Shown: in pieces, positions 32,451 through 41,675 of the stretch
How the letters are laid out: each line of letters begins with the position of its first letter
How positions within the stretch are numbered: the stretch's first letter is position 1
Assembly: GCF_002163855.1 (NCBI RefSeq)
Contig: NZ_CP019332.1
Coordinates: 2,273,145-2,337,144 of the forward strand
From: Winogradskyella sp. PC-19
GTDB taxonomy: Bacteria > Bacteroidota > Bacteroidia > Flavobacteriales > Flavobacteriaceae
DNA: 64,000 bases
Reading direction: 5' to 3'
Notes under the pieces: model-generated
The model's input: only the letters and a program-made list of their open reading frames with translations
Told to the model about the DNA's origin: nothing
The model's database searches: none
Position numbers and translations under genes: made by a program

Positions 32451-33191
32451 TCATTTCCATCGAATTGCAAACTTTTGGAGCAATCGTAAAGCTTCAACGT
32501 ACAACCAAATCAAAGTAGCTAATAATCCCCAAGTTGCTAACCATTCTTTTTGTTTTGGTGCTCTGTTTTTATAACGCTCTATGTAGTCAAAATCTAAAAG
32601 TAATGCGAAAGAAGCTACTATTGCAGCCAATATATTAAAACCAATAGCCAGCCACGACGTACCCCAAATAAAAGTTTTGATGCCAAAAAAACTGAGAATC
32701 CAAGATATTAGATATACTACCATAATGCTTATAGTAGCTGTGATAATAATACTTCTAACCTTTTTGGTAACCACAATAATGCGAGTTTGATAAAGCAATA
32801 ACATTACAAAAAAAGTAACAATAGTAACGCCTATGGCTTGGTACGGTAACTCCGGAAAGTGCTTGTGAGCATATGCAGAAAATCCTCCAAGAAAAAAACC
32901 TTTAGCGATTATGTAAAGCGGTACTAAAAAGCCAGCCCATTGTGTGCGAAAAGAAATAATAATACTAATAATAGCTGCAGCAAGCATACCACCAAGTGTA
33001 AACCAGCCAGTGTCCATACCTTCAACACTCAATTTCCAGATGTAAGATGTGATTGCGGCTATAACCAAAATCCCAAAAAAGGACTTGACAAAGACGCCCC
33101 AAACCGTCATTTTTTTATTCGAATCTCGACCATCATCCCAAAAGTAGTCGTTAAAAATAGGGTTTGAAGTACTCGAATTTCTTATGCTCAT
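32451..33191 (-). CDS. Bax inhibitor-1 / YccA-like membrane protein
   Basis: 246 residues with seven hydrophobic segments (for example GILVIAAITSYIWKLSV, TIVTFFVMLLLYQT, ILAAIVASFALLLDFDYIE). The last contains the conserved acidic pair of the family (LDFDYIE) proposed to act in a pH-dependent calcium leak. The N-terminal NPIFNDYFWDDGRDSNKKMT is the cytosolic start typical of the Bacteroidota branch. It sits 3 bases downstream of the 291-residue protein and is probably cotranscribed. Confidence 0.88.
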   Translation of the reverse strand: MSIRNSSTSNPIFNDYFWDDGRDSNKKMTVWGVFVKSFFGILVIAAITSYIWKLSVEGMDTGWFTLGGMLAAAIISIIISFRTQWAGFLVPLYIIAKGFFLGGFSAYAHKHFPELPYQAIGVTIVTFFVMLLLYQTRIIVVTKKVRSIIITATISIMVVYLISWILSFFGIKTFIWGTSWLAIGFNILAAIVASFALLLDFDYIERYKNRAPKQKEWLATWGLLATLIWLYVEALRLLQKFAIRWK

Positions 33192-33194
33192 ATA

Positions 33195-34070
33195 TTATAA
33201 ATTGAATTTATAGCCAACCATAAAATCAGCAGGAAAATTGTCGCTGTTTTCTAATCCAAACGCAAAGAATCTGTCATACAATATGGATATATATCCGTTA
33301 TCTGAAACTTTAATATCTGTGCCAATACCAAAAATAAAAGGAACATCAAATTCTGTTTCGTTTTGTCTAATATCTACACTATTATTTGCTGGATTTGGAT
33401 CTATAATATCAACTGAAAAACTATTAAACGTAGCAAATCGTGTTTGTGCATAAATATTAAAACTGTTTTTTCGTATGAACCTAAAACGATAACCTAATGA
33501 AAATTCTAAACTTTTATAATCGCCATCAGAACCAAATGTGTTTCTGACTTGTAATAAGCCCGAATGCATTGGGTTATCTGTGTCTCCGAACAATTCTAAT
33601 TCTGCCGCTAGTTGCGGATAAGAACTATTATCATTTAAATTCTCTACCAACGGATGATTGGTGACACCACCAAATAGGGTAAGCCTAAAATTAACTTTTA
33701 AGTTTCTATCTTGAATATTATAATTAATATCAGCACTTTTATTGTACTTATCTATAAAACGTTTTAGACTACCTGTCGTAAGTTTTACAGCGTCAGCACT
33801 ATTGTCAGAGGTTAAGTTTTTTAAAACGACGATATATTCTTTGTTATAAGTTCGGCCTTCACCTTTAGTACTTTTAAGTTCTGTTATTGTTCCGTCACTA
33901 GTCCTAACGAAGTAGCGGTATTGACCATCAGTAACAGTCCAAAGTAAATCTAATTTACCATCGACTTCTGTTTTTAATTCTAATTTTTCGCCTTTTACAG
34001 TATAGATTTTTTGTGCAAATCCAATACTTGCAAAGGCTAGAAACACATAAATTATAATTATTTTTTTCAT
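33195..34070 (-). CDS. Predicted outer-membrane beta-barrel protein, unknown function
   Basis: 291 residues. Signal peptide ending SIGFAQ, then a charged N-terminal part (25-120) and a C-terminal half of alternating hydrophobic/aromatic strands (LEFSLGYRFRFIRKNSFNIYAQ, split; YISILYDRFFAFGLE; FMVGYKFNL) ending in Leu with a preceding aromatic Phe, as in outer-membrane barrels. No recognised family. Followed after 3 bases by the Bax inhibitor gene. Confidence 0.6.
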   Translation of the reverse strand: MKKIIIIYVFLAFASIGFAQKIYTVKGEKLELKTEVDGKLDLLWTVTDGQYRYFVRTSDGTITELKSTKGEGRTYNKEYIVVLKNLTSDNSADAVKLTTGSLKRFIDKYNKSADINYNIQDRNLKVNFRLTLFGGVTNHPLVENLNDNSSYPQLAAELELFGDTDNPMHSGLLQVRNTFGSDGDYKSLEFSLGYRFRFIRKNSFNIYAQTRFATFNSFSVDIIDPNPANNSVDIRQNETEFDVPFIFGIGTDIKVSDNGYISILYDRFFAFGLENSDNFPADFMVGYKFNL

Positions 34071-34111
34071 GGTTATAAAGTTTAAAGTTTGGGGTCTTTT
34101 GCTAAAACTAG

Positions 34112-34119
34112 CAAAAATA
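34112..34119 (-). promoter_or_regulatory. Promoter -7 element of the outer-membrane protein gene
   Basis: Minus-strand TATTTTTG, exact TAnnTTTG, 41 bases before the ATG. It overlaps an inverted repeat TTTTGCTA-AAAC-TAGCAAAA (34097-34116) that could be an operator; that hairpin has no T run on the minus strand and is weak as a terminator. Confidence 0.45.
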
Positions 34120-34130
34120 TCTGTAAATCT

Positions 34131-35267
34131 TTACTTTTTAAATGTTCGACCTTTCCATTTATAAGTTGAAAATGGTAAGATTGCCAAAATATAAGTAGTT
34201 ACAATAGGATGAATAAAACTAGCAAAAACATAAGATAACAAAACAGGTTCTTGTTTGTAAAAACGAGCACTTTTGAAGATGAGCAATAAATCAATACTAA
34301 ATTTTATAAGAAATATTAACACTACAGTCTTTCCAGAAAGTACCTCGAAAACATAAAGCGGAATTAGACTCACTAAAACCAAATTTGTTAACAAAACTAT
34401 TAATCCTATAAACTTCGGAAACCATGATTTGTATTGACTCGTTTTTGAAGACCATCGTAAACGTTGTTGTAAATACTCTAAAAACCCTCTAGTAACCTTT
34501 GTGGTTACAATTGCATTTTTAGATTTTAAAAAATGTACTTCAGAATTATCTTTTTTAAAGAATTTTTGAAGTAAAAAAACATCATCTCCACTGGCAATAG
34601 TAGCATTATCGTCAAAGCCATTGACTTGCTCAAAAGCTTTTTTTGAATACACAAAATTTGCACCATTACACATAAATGGTTTATTAACACCAAAACTACC
34701 AATTGTCACACCTTGTAAGCTCAAAGCATCTAAGATTTGAAATCTTGTAAAAAAGGAAGATAATCCAGTAAATTTAACTGGTCCTGCAATAGCTATTGCT
34801 TTATTTGTTTGTATGAATTCATCAAAACTATCTAACCAATATTTAGGTAAAACACAATCAGCATCAGTAGTAACTATCCAATCGGTTTTTGCAGTTTTTA
34901 CTGCAGAAGTAACGGCATCTTTTTTTGGGGAGTTAGTAGTTCTTTTATTGTCAATTATTTTGATGTCACATTGAGCTTGTCGTAGTGTACTAGTAAACTT
35001 ATTTATTATTTCTAAGGAATTATCATCAGAATTATCATTTACCAAAATGATTTCAAAATGTGAATTTGGGTAATTTAAACCTTGAATAGATTTTAGTAAA
35101 ACAGGAAGATTTTTAGCTTCATTTCTAAAAGGAATAATCACCGAAAACTTGGTCTTAGGTTTTAAGTCTTGGAGTTTAAAATCTTCAACTTTATTAAAGC
35201 CACTATTGAACCATGCTATTATAACAAGATAGGTAAAAACAATAATAAAACAAATAGAGAACAGCAT
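34131..35267 (-). CDS. Membrane glycosyltransferase family 2
   Basis: 378 residues. N-terminal membrane helix (1-19), GT-A domain with FSVIIPFRNEAKNLPVLLKS at 41-60, DxD-type motif TTDADCVLP near 136, NGANFVYSKKAF, and acceptor motif QQRLRWSSKT (QxxRW) near 270, then three C-terminal helices. QxxRW marks processive or polyisoprenoid-linked transferases. Residues near 98 read STLRQAQCDIKII, which is the translated form of an interspersed repeat inserted in frame. The stop overlaps no gene; its ATG overlaps the flippase-like gene's stop by one base, and the two are coupled. Confidence 0.85.
   Translation of the reverse strand: MLFSICFIIVFTYLVIIAWFNSGFNKVEDFKLQDLKPKTKFSVIIPFRNEAKNLPVLLKSIQGLNYPNSHFEIILVNDNSDDNSLEIINKFTSTLRQAQCDIKIIDNKRTTNSPKKDAVTSAVKTAKTDWIVTTDADCVLPKYWLDSFDEFIQTNKAIAIAGPVKFTGLSSFFTRFQILDALSLQGVTIGSFGVNKPFMCNGANFVYSKKAFEQVNGFDDNATIASGDDVFLLQKFFKKDNSEVHFLKSKNAIVTTKVTRGFLEYLQQRLRWSSKTSQYKSWFPKFIGLIVLLTNLVLVSLIPLYVFEVLSGKTVVLIFLIKFSIDLLLIFKSARFYKQEPVLLSYVFASFIHPIVTTYILAILPFSTYKWKGRTFKK
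34964..34986. repeat. Degenerate interspersed repeat inside a coding region
   Basis: TGTCACATTGAGCTTGTCGT then AGT, close to the element at 31817. On the coding strand it reads LRQAQCD in frame, between the first GT-A strands, so the gene tolerates it. Confidence 0.6.
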
Positions 35268-36235
35268 TAATCTTCAGTTTTAAGAAGTTTAAAATTAAGA
35301 ACAAAATAGCTTCCAAAGATACTAGGTAAAATAAAATTCAGTAACCACATCAATGTAGATATACTAAGTATAGTTAACTCATCAACACCTGCATAGCTAA
35401 ATAAATAGACGGCAGCACTAGTTTTAATTAATACGTCAAATACAGCTAGTGATGGGACGATTGATGCTAATAAGTACATGCTACTTATAATAATCATAGC
35501 GGTTTTATAAGCGATATCGACACTGAAAATTTGTAGTAAAAAATAAAATTGAAATGAAAATATGGCATACCTAATTAGTGATAAACCAAGGTTATAGGTA
35601 TGAATTTTTTGAGGTAAATTTTTAATAAAATCAATAACACGTTCTATAGAGAATCCTTTGATTTTAAATCGTGATTGCTGCAAACCAAAAACTGTAAATA
35701 CACCCAGTATTCCTATAATTATAACAAAACGAGATACTTTTTTTATATTCAATTCCATATCATAAATCGAATAGAACATCATAAAACCTATTAGCCCTAG
35801 TATTGTAGTAACTGCCATTTGACTTGTATTACCCATAAGGTTTAATAGGACAATTCGCTTTCTGTATTGTTTTGCAAAGTAGATAGCTTTAGCGCCATAA
35901 TCTCCAATCCGGTTTGGAGTAATTAATGAGGCTGTTAATCCACCAAGACTTTGCTCTAAAGCTTCAAAAAATGTAATTTTTTTAATTGTACTAACTAATA
36001 TTTTCCATTTCAAGATTTCAAAAAACCAATTAAAAAACGTCAAAATCAATAGAAAAAGGACGTTTTTTGCAGAAAAAGCATCTGTTTTGGTCAAAAACGA
36101 GACGAATTTTGAAAAATCAAGATTTTCGTTTTGTAACAATCTGTTATAGATGTAATACGATGCGCCAACTATTATACTTAGTTTAATTATCGCAATAAAG
36201 AATTGCTTAGATTTGTATGAAAGCTGTCCGTACAC
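35267..36235 (-). CDS. Flippase-like LPG-synthase transmembrane family protein (UPF0104)
   Basis: 322 residues, about eight membrane helices. Conserved family points are EALEQSLGGLTASLITPNRIG (split) with the SxxxTPxRxGE-like loop near 100, and IVPSLAVFDVLIKTSAAVYLF near 260. Members act as lipid-linked-sugar or lipid flippases, or form the membrane half of lysyl-phosphatidylglycerol synthase; no tRNA-dependent transferase domain is present. Cotranscribed with the GT2 gene, suggesting a shared glycolipid or polysaccharide pathway. Confidence 0.8.
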   Translation of the reverse strand: MYGQLSYKSKQFFIAIIKLSIIVGASYYIYNRLLQNENLDFSKFVSFLTKTDAFSAKNVLFLLILTFFNWFFEILKWKILVSTIKKITFFEALEQSLGGLTASLITPNRIGDYGAKAIYFAKQYRKRIVLLNLMGNTSQMAVTTILGLIGFMMFYSIYDMELNIKKVSRFVIIIGILGVFTVFGLQQSRFKIKGFSIERVIDFIKNLPQKIHTYNLGLSLIRYAIFSFQFYFLLQIFSVDIAYKTAMIIISSMYLLASIVPSLAVFDVLIKTSAAVYLFSYAGVDELTILSISTLMWLLNFILPSIFGSYFVLNFKLLKTED

Positions 36236-36263
36236 ATTACAAATTAAACCAATTTATAAGACT

Positions 36264-36893
36264 ATGCGATCACAATTTTTAAAATACATCTTAGTGTTTC
36301 TTATTTTGGGAAATGTTAATGCACAACGTAAAGAAATAAGTACTTGGAGCGCTCAGGTTTCCTTGGGTGTGAATTCGCCGTCAAAATCAGGATTTATAGA
36401 TTCAGCTCCTGCACAAAGTCTAAATTTACCGACAGTAAATTTAGGAGTGCAACGTATGTTTAGTAGAACTTTAGGTGCTAAATTAGACTATGGATTTAAC
36501 CGTTTTAAAAGTGAAAGTGACACTCAAGAATTTAAGGTCAATTACTCAAGGATAAATGCTCAGTTGGTTTATAATCCGTCGGAGTCATTAAATTTTTTGC
36601 CCCAACCAATGCAATTGGTGGCACATGCTGGACCAGGATTCTCTTTTGCAAAACCATTAGGAACTTTAGATGATAATAAACAATCTTACCTTAATTTTAA
36701 TTTAGGTGTTGAAGTGCATTATCGCATCAATAAAAAAGTAACAATATATTCAGACCTATCTTATGTCTATGGTTTTTCAAAATTAGAAGACTATAATCCC
36801 GAGATATTAGGTTTGGGTGCGTTTAATGGAAATGTTTTTAATCTATCCTTTGGAGTTTCAATAGCCTTAAGCGGTTGTTATTATTGTGAATAA
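36264..36893 (+). CDS. Exported beta-barrel protein, OmpA N-terminal-like
   Basis: 209 residues from ATG 36264, where the signal peptide MRSQFLKYILVFLILGNVNA begins; a start 17 codons earlier overlaps the divergent gene and hides the signal. The mature part has eight or so amphipathic beta strands (LGAKLDYGFNRFKSES, YLNFNLGVEVHYRIN, IYSDLSYVYGFSKL) like the N-terminal barrel of OmpA-family proteins, but with no peptidoglycan-binding OmpA domain. It ends GCYYCE, an odd CxxC tail. Three bases before ruvC. Confidence 0.65.
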   Translation: MRSQFLKYILVFLILGNVNAQRKEISTWSAQVSLGVNSPSKSGFIDSAPAQSLNLPTVNLGVQRMFSRTLGAKLDYGFNRFKSESDTQEFKVNYSRINAQLVYNPSESLNFLPQPMQLVAHAGPGFSFAKPLGTLDDNKQSYLNFNLGVEVHYRINKKVTIYSDLSYVYGFSKLEDYNPEILGLGAFNGNVFNLSFGVSIALSGCYYCE

Positions 36894-36896
36894 TTT

Positions 36897-37451
36897 ATGG
36901 CAAACGAAAAAATAATTTTAGGTATTGACCCAGGAACTACCATTATGGGATTTGGACTCATAAAAGTGGTTGGAAAAAAAATGGAGTTTTTACAGTTGAA
37001 TGAACTTCAACTCAAAAAATATGACGACCATTACTTAAAACTAAAACTTATTTTTGAAAGAACAGTAGAACTTATCGATACACATCACCCAGATGAGATT
37101 GCCATAGAAGCGCCGTTTTTTGGTAAAAATGTGCAAAGTATGCTTAAGCTTGGTCGCGCTCAAGGCGTAGCCATGGCTGCAGGTCTATCTCGCGAAGTAC
37201 CAATTACAGAATATGCACCAAAAAAAATAAAAATGGCGATTACTGGAAACGGTAATGCAAGTAAAGAGCAAGTTGCAAAAATGTTACAAGGTATGTTGGG
37301 TTTAAAAACAATCCCTAAAAATCTAGATTCTATGGATGGCTTGGCAGCAGCAGTTTGTCATTTTTACAATCAAGGCCGAGTTGAAGTTGGAAAAAGTTAT
37401 TCTGGTTGGGCAAGTTTTGTGAAACAGAATGAAGGTCGAGTTAAGAAGTGA
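36897..37451 (+). CDS. ruvC: Crossover junction endodeoxyribonuclease RuvC
   Basis: 184 residues. Holliday-junction resolvase of the RNase H fold: ILGIDPGTTIMGFG (first catalytic Asp, D10 region), EIAIEAPFFGKN (second acidic residue), and the C-terminal DSMDGLAAAVCHFYNQ carrying the last catalytic acidic residues. Cytoplasmic, works with RuvAB (not in the window). The 3' end is close to the small membrane protein gene. Confidence 0.95.
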   Translation: MANEKIILGIDPGTTIMGFGLIKVVGKKMEFLQLNELQLKKYDDHYLKLKLIFERTVELIDTHHPDEIAIEAPFFGKNVQSMLKLGRAQGVAMAAGLSREVPITEYAPKKIKMAITGNGNASKEQVAKMLQGMLGLKTIPKNLDSMDGLAAAVCHFYNQGRVEVGKSYSGWASFVKQNEGRVKK

Positions 37452-37455
37452 TTTC

Positions 37456-37884
37456 ATGTCAAGAAAGTTTCAAATAATTCTCTATTTAGTTTTAATACTA
37501 GGTGTCTTAGTTCTTTTTAAAGTAACTGATGAAAAAAGACAAATTTCTAGAAATGGTGAGACTGTAGAAATATTGGTGATGAAATTTCCAGATTGTGAGT
37601 ACAGAGGTAAATATGATACTAAACCTAATATTAGATTCAGTTTAGAAGGTGAAACCTTCAACAGGAGCATTAAAAGTAAATACTGTAAAATTCTACATAG
37701 AGATTATTTTAGTAAAAATATTAGAGGAATAAAAGTTTTGACCAATAAAGAGAGAAATCTTTTTGTCTTTCCGTATGAAGAGTTTACAACCGAATTGATA
37801 TGTTTTATTTTAGTTGAATTAATTTTTATTTCTTGTTTATTGAAGATAATATTTAGAAAAGAAAAAGGCGAAGAAGAAAACTAA
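37456..37884 (+). CDS. Small membrane protein of unknown function
   Basis: 142 residues from ATG 37456 (MSRKFQIILYLVLILGVLVL). An ATG 9 codons upstream overlaps ruvC and gives an N-terminus of odd composition, so the inner start is preferred. One helix at 5-22, a beta-rich middle (PDCEYRGKYDTKPNIRFSL), and a second helix near 112-132, followed by a charged tail (KEKGEEEN). Two Cys in the middle (PDCEY, KYCKI) might pair. No family recognised. Its stop abuts the hemW start. Confidence 0.6.
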   Translation: MSRKFQIILYLVLILGVLVLFKVTDEKRQISRNGETVEILVMKFPDCEYRGKYDTKPNIRFSLEGETFNRSIKSKYCKILHRDYFSKNIRGIKVLTNKERNLFVFPYEEFTTELICFILVELIFISCLLKIIFRKEKGEEEN

Positions 37885-39018
37885 ATGTCTGGCATCTACA
37901 TCCACATACCATTCTGCAAACAGGCCTGTCATTATTGTGACTTTCATTTTTCGACATCTCTAAAAAAGCGAGACGATATGGTTGAAGCTTTGGCTAAAGA
38001 AATAGAACTTCGCAAAAAAGAATTTAAAGAAATAATAGTAGAAACTATCTATTTTGGAGGCGGAACACCTTCAGTTCTAAACAATAAAGAATTAGAGTTT
38101 TTAATAGATACAGTTTATAAAAACTATAAGGTTTCAGAACAACCAGAGATTACTATCGAAGCCAATCCTGATGATTTGTCTAAAGACAGAATTGAGGAAT
38201 TATCAAAAAGTGCTGTAAATCGTTTGAGTATAGGCATACAATCTTTTTTTGAAGACGATTTAAAACTCATGAATCGTGCACACAATGCAGAAGAAGCAAA
38301 AGAATGTTTAGAAGAAGCTACAAAACACTTCGATAATATTTCAGTGGATTTAATCTACGGTATCCAAAATTCAACTAATGATAAATGGCTGCAAAATATC
38401 GAAACTGCATTGAGTTTCGGGATACCACATATTTCGAGTTATGCACTGACGGTCGAGCCAAAAACTGCGCTAGCATCTTTTATAGAAAAAGGAATAATTG
38501 ACGATGTAGATGATGAGTTAGCGCACGAGCAATTTCATATTCTAAAAGATAAATTAGAAAAAGAAGGTTTTGTACATTACGAATTGTCTAACTTCGGAAA
38601 AAAAGGTTTCTTTAGCAGAAATAATACAGCTTATTGGCAAGGCAAATCATATATTGGTATTGGACCTTCGGCACATTCATTTAATGGAAAACAACGTGGC
38701 TGGAATGTTCGGAATAATTCAAAATACATAAAATCAATTTCAGAAAACGTACTGCCAATCGAGATTGAAGACCTCACTACAACCGACCGATATAACGAAT
38801 ATATTATGACAGGTTTGCGTACCATCTATGGTGTTTCATTACATAAGGTCGAAACCGATTTCGGTGAAGATTATAAAACCTATCTTTTAAAAACTTCAGA
38901 AGCTTTAATACATCAAGATTTATTGTATATTAAAGACGCGCGCATACACGTTACTAAAAAAGGACAATTTTTAAGTGATGGTATTGCCTCTGAACTGTTT
39001 AAAATTAATCTCACTTGA
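37885..39018 (+). CDS. hemW: Heme chaperone HemW (radical SAM)
   Basis: 377 residues. The radical SAM cluster motif is IPFCKQACHYCDFHF (CxxxCxxC) at 8-22, followed by YFGGGTPSVL and the HemN-like VNRLSIGIQSFFEDDLKLMNR (split). The protein lacks the extra N-terminal Cys of coproporphyrinogen dehydrogenase HemN, which agrees with HemW, which binds heme and hands it to client proteins. The TGA stop overlaps the TTG start of the cyclase gene. Confidence 0.9.
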   Translation: MSGIYIHIPFCKQACHYCDFHFSTSLKKRDDMVEALAKEIELRKKEFKEIIVETIYFGGGTPSVLNNKELEFLIDTVYKNYKVSEQPEITIEANPDDLSKDRIEELSKSAVNRLSIGIQSFFEDDLKLMNRAHNAEEAKECLEEATKHFDNISVDLIYGIQNSTNDKWLQNIETALSFGIPHISSYALTVEPKTALASFIEKGIIDDVDDELAHEQFHILKDKLEKEGFVHYELSNFGKKGFFSRNNTAYWQGKSYIGIGPSAHSFNGKQRGWNVRNNSKYIKSISENVLPIEIEDLTTTDRYNEYIMTGLRTIYGVSLHKVETDFGEDYKTYLLKTSEALIHQDLLYIKDARIHVTKKGQFLSDGIASELFKINLT

Positions 39019-39767
39019 TTACAACAATACAACTTAAGACTAGAAAAATTAGAATAGATTTATCACAGCCTTTAGATATTTCTATTCCCATACGTAATGG
39101 AGAAAAAAATGTTAATGCTTGGTATATTGGACCACCAAAAATAGAACCAGAACAATTTGATGAAGATATTGTAAGTGTCTCCGAAGGTGCTTCTGTAAAC
39201 TTCAATACAATTACATTTAATCCGCATTCGCATGGCACTCATACCGAAACTGTTGGACATATAGTAGAAGAGAATTACTCTATAAACAAAACTCTAAAGC
39301 AGTTTTTCTTTTTAGCAGAAGTGATTACGGTTGCTCCAGAAAAATTGACGGATGATTTGGTAATTTCTGCAAAACAACTGCGTTTTGCAATTGGCAATAA
39401 ATCTCGCGAAGCTATTGTTGTCAGAACAATTCCTAACTTAAAGGATAAAAAAACGATGCAATATTCTAATACCAATTGGCCATACTTAACCCAAGATGCT
39501 ATTGAATATTTAGTCAAAAAAGGAGTAAAGCACTTACTCTTTGATCAACCAAGTGTAGATAGAGAAAAAGATGGTGGCGAGTTACGTGCGCATCATACAT
39601 TTTGGAATACTAAAGGAAGTATCAGAAAAGAGGCAACAATTACAGAGTTTATTTACGTACCAAACAAAGTAGACGATGGTATGTACATGCTCAATCTTCA
39701 AATTGCACCTTTCGAGAATGATGCTACTCCAAGTAAGCCTATTTTATATAAAGTTTTAGATAATTAA
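39015..39767 (+). CDS. Cyclase family protein (kynurenine-formamidase-like fold)
   Basis: 250 residues, TTG start overlapping the hemW stop by four bases. The metal-binding motif of the cyclase/kynurenine formamidase family is FNPHSHGTHTETVGHI (HxGTHxD-type; here HGTHTE) near residue 75, with HLLFDQPSVDREKDGGELRAH (split) late in the protein and HHTFW. The aspartate usual in HxGTHxD is Glu. Likely a metal-dependent hydrolase of a small amide or ester; substrate unknown. Confidence 0.78.
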   Translation: MITTIQLKTRKIRIDLSQPLDISIPIRNGEKNVNAWYIGPPKIEPEQFDEDIVSVSEGASVNFNTITFNPHSHGTHTETVGHIVEENYSINKTLKQFFFLAEVITVAPEKLTDDLVISAKQLRFAIGNKSREAIVVRTIPNLKDKKTMQYSNTNWPYLTQDAIEYLVKKGVKHLLFDQPSVDREKDGGELRAHHTFWNTKGSIRKEATITEFIYVPNKVDDGMYMLNLQIAPFENDATPSKPILYKVLDN

Positions 39768-39774
39768 AAATGAT

Positions 39775-40389
39775 ATGGAAACATTCTTCATAATAATTAT
39801 TAGCATTTTAGTCACTTTGGGCATAGTAACCATAGTAAGGCAATGGCTAAGTAAAAAGAAAACAAATGAGCAGTCTATTATATTATTAGACAAGATAAAA
39901 CGTGTTTGTAAATTCATAACGGTCGAAGGTGATTTTGCTGAGATTTACCACTATGAAGACGTCAAGGAAAAATTTCTAAAACTCATTACAAGTAAAAAGA
40001 AAGCACTCGTGGTTATAAATGCCAAAGCACATGTTGGTTTTGATTTAAGTAAGCTAAAAATGGATGCCAATGCCACCACAAAAAAAGTTGTATTGACTCA
40101 TTTTCCACAACCCGAAGTACTGTCTATTGAAACTAATATCAATTATTACGATAAGCAAGACGGTATGTTTAATAAATTTGAAGCTTCAGATTTGACGGAA
40201 CTGCACACTAATGCAAAAGCACATATACAAGAAAAAATTCCTGAAAGTGGTTTGTTTAATGTTGCTCGAGGCGAAGCATTAGAAGCTATTCAACTTATAG
40301 AGAGTATTGTGCAAACTATAGGCTGGAAATTGGATTATTCAGCCCTAAAAATAGAAGAACAGGATAAAAAGTTATTAGATGAAAAATAG
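39775..40389 (+). CDS. DUF4230 family membrane-anchored protein
   Basis: 204 residues. N-terminal helix (2-20), then the DUF4230 domain (KRVCKFITVEGDFAEIYHY, ALVVINAKAHVGFDLSKLK, VLTHFPQPEVLSIETN). Faces the periplasm or cytoplasm from a single anchor; function unknown. Its last 11 bases overlap the start of the alpha/beta hydrolase gene. Confidence 0.85.
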   Translation: METFFIIIISILVTLGIVTIVRQWLSKKKTNEQSIILLDKIKRVCKFITVEGDFAEIYHYEDVKEKFLKLITSKKKALVVINAKAHVGFDLSKLKMDANATTKKVVLTHFPQPEVLSIETNINYYDKQDGMFNKFEASDLTELHTNAKAHIQEKIPESGLFNVARGEALEAIQLIESIVQTIGWKLDYSALKIEEQDKKLLDEK

Positions 40390-41323
40390 ACTAAAGCAAA
40401 AATATATCTACTACGGTATTTTAGTTGTATTGGTCTTTTTTATTCAAAGTATTTACTATTCTGACATTCCATTAGAAAAACTAAAAGAAACTTATGCTAA
40501 TGAGTTTTCTCAGTTTATAGAAATTGATGGTATGCAGGTGCATTTCAGAGACGAAGGAAAAGGGTTTCCTATAGTATTAGTCCACGGCACAGCGGCTTCA
40601 CTTCATACTTGGGATAAATGGGCTCAATCACTTAGAAATAATTATAGAGTAATACGTTTAGATTTACCTGCATTTGGTCTTACTGGACCAAATTCTTCAG
40701 GCGACTATTCGATTGACACATATACCAAATTTCTTGATGACTTTTTGATTAAACTTAATATTCAAAAATTTCATTTAGCTGGCAATTCCTTGGGTGGTAA
40801 TATTGCATGGAATTATGCCGCTGAGTATCCTGAAAAAGTTGATAAACTGATTCTAGTAGATGCAAGTGGTTTACCCACAAATAAGCCACAACCTTGGATT
40901 TTTAAAATGGCTAAAACTCCAGTTTTAAATACATTGTTTCTTGGGCTAACACCAAAAACTATCATTAGAAAAAATTTAGAACAGGTTTATGAAGATGATA
41001 CAAAAATAGATGATAATCTAGTTACAAGATACCATGATATGGCATTGAGAGAAGGAAACAGGCAAGCATTTATAGATAGAGCTAAAACAGATTTTAAACT
41101 CGGTGATTTTAAACAAACCGATATATTAAAAGGCATAAAGACTGAGACATTAATAATTTGGGGTGAAAATGATTTATGGATTCCTTTAGATAATGGTAAA
41201 CGCATGAATAGTTTAATTAAAAATTCTAAATTAAATATTATTAAAAACTCTGGACATGTTCCAATGGAAGAGAACCCAGAAGAAAGTCTTAAACTATTAA
41301 AGGACTTTTTAAATGAATATTGA
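40379..41323 (+). CDS. Membrane-anchored alpha/beta hydrolase
   Basis: 314 residues. Hydrophobic anchor (8-25), then an alpha/beta hydrolase domain: oxyanion region VLVHGTAASLHTW, nucleophile elbow LAGNSLGGNIAW with Ser near residue 143, acid IIWGENDLWIPL, and His in KNSGHVPMEENPE. Close to lipases/esterases and epoxide-hydrolase-like enzymes; substrate unknown. It overlaps DUF4230 upstream and the MmcQ/YjbR gene downstream (11 bases), so all three are translated from one mRNA. Confidence 0.85.
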   Translation: MKNRLKQKYIYYGILVVLVFFIQSIYYSDIPLEKLKETYANEFSQFIEIDGMQVHFRDEGKGFPIVLVHGTAASLHTWDKWAQSLRNNYRVIRLDLPAFGLTGPNSSGDYSIDTYTKFLDDFLIKLNIQKFHLAGNSLGGNIAWNYAAEYPEKVDKLILVDASGLPTNKPQPWIFKMAKTPVLNTLFLGLTPKTIIRKNLEQVYEDDTKIDDNLVTRYHDMALREGNRQAFIDRAKTDFKLGDFKQTDILKGIKTETLIIWGENDLWIPLDNGKRMNSLIKNSKLNIIKNSGHVPMEENPEESLKLLKDFLNEY

Positions 41324-41675
41324 AGACTATAGAAATTATTGCATGAATAAAAAAGAAGTGACCGAGCATTTTCCTTTTGATAATGACACTTTGGTTTTTA
41401 AAGTTTGCAATAAAATGTTTGCACTAGCATCACTAAAAAAGTGGGAAGAAGGCAATGCGTTTATAAACCTTAAATGCAATCCTGATTACGCTCAAGAACT
41501 CAGGGCAGAATATGATAGTGTAAAACCGGGTTATCATATGCACAAACAACAATGGAATAGCGTTTATATTCATACTGGTGAACTTTCTCCAAAACTTATA
41601 GCTTCTTTAATAGACCATTCTTACGAAATGGTCATTAAAGGCTTACCTAAAAAATTGCGAGACCAATTAGAGTAG
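41313..41675 (+). CDS. MmcQ/YjbR family protein
   Basis: 120 residues of the CyaY-like YjbR fold: VTEHFPFDNDTLVFKVCNKM, KCNPDYAQELRAEY, PGYHMHKQQWNSVY and SYEMVIKGLPKK are the family landmarks. Family knowledge: DNA-binding fold of unclear physiological role. The 3' end overlaps the convergent AraC-type gene by 9 bases. Confidence 0.9.
   Translation: MNIEDYRNYCMNKKEVTEHFPFDNDTLVFKVCNKMFALASLKKWEEGNAFINLKCNPDYAQELRAEYDSVKPGYHMHKQQWNSVYIHTGELSPKLIASLIDHSYEMVIKGLPKKLRDQLE

Noticed and set aside
40987-41205. Minus-strand frame within the alpha/beta hydrolase gene
   Set aside because: Shadow of a gene whose catalytic motifs are intact.
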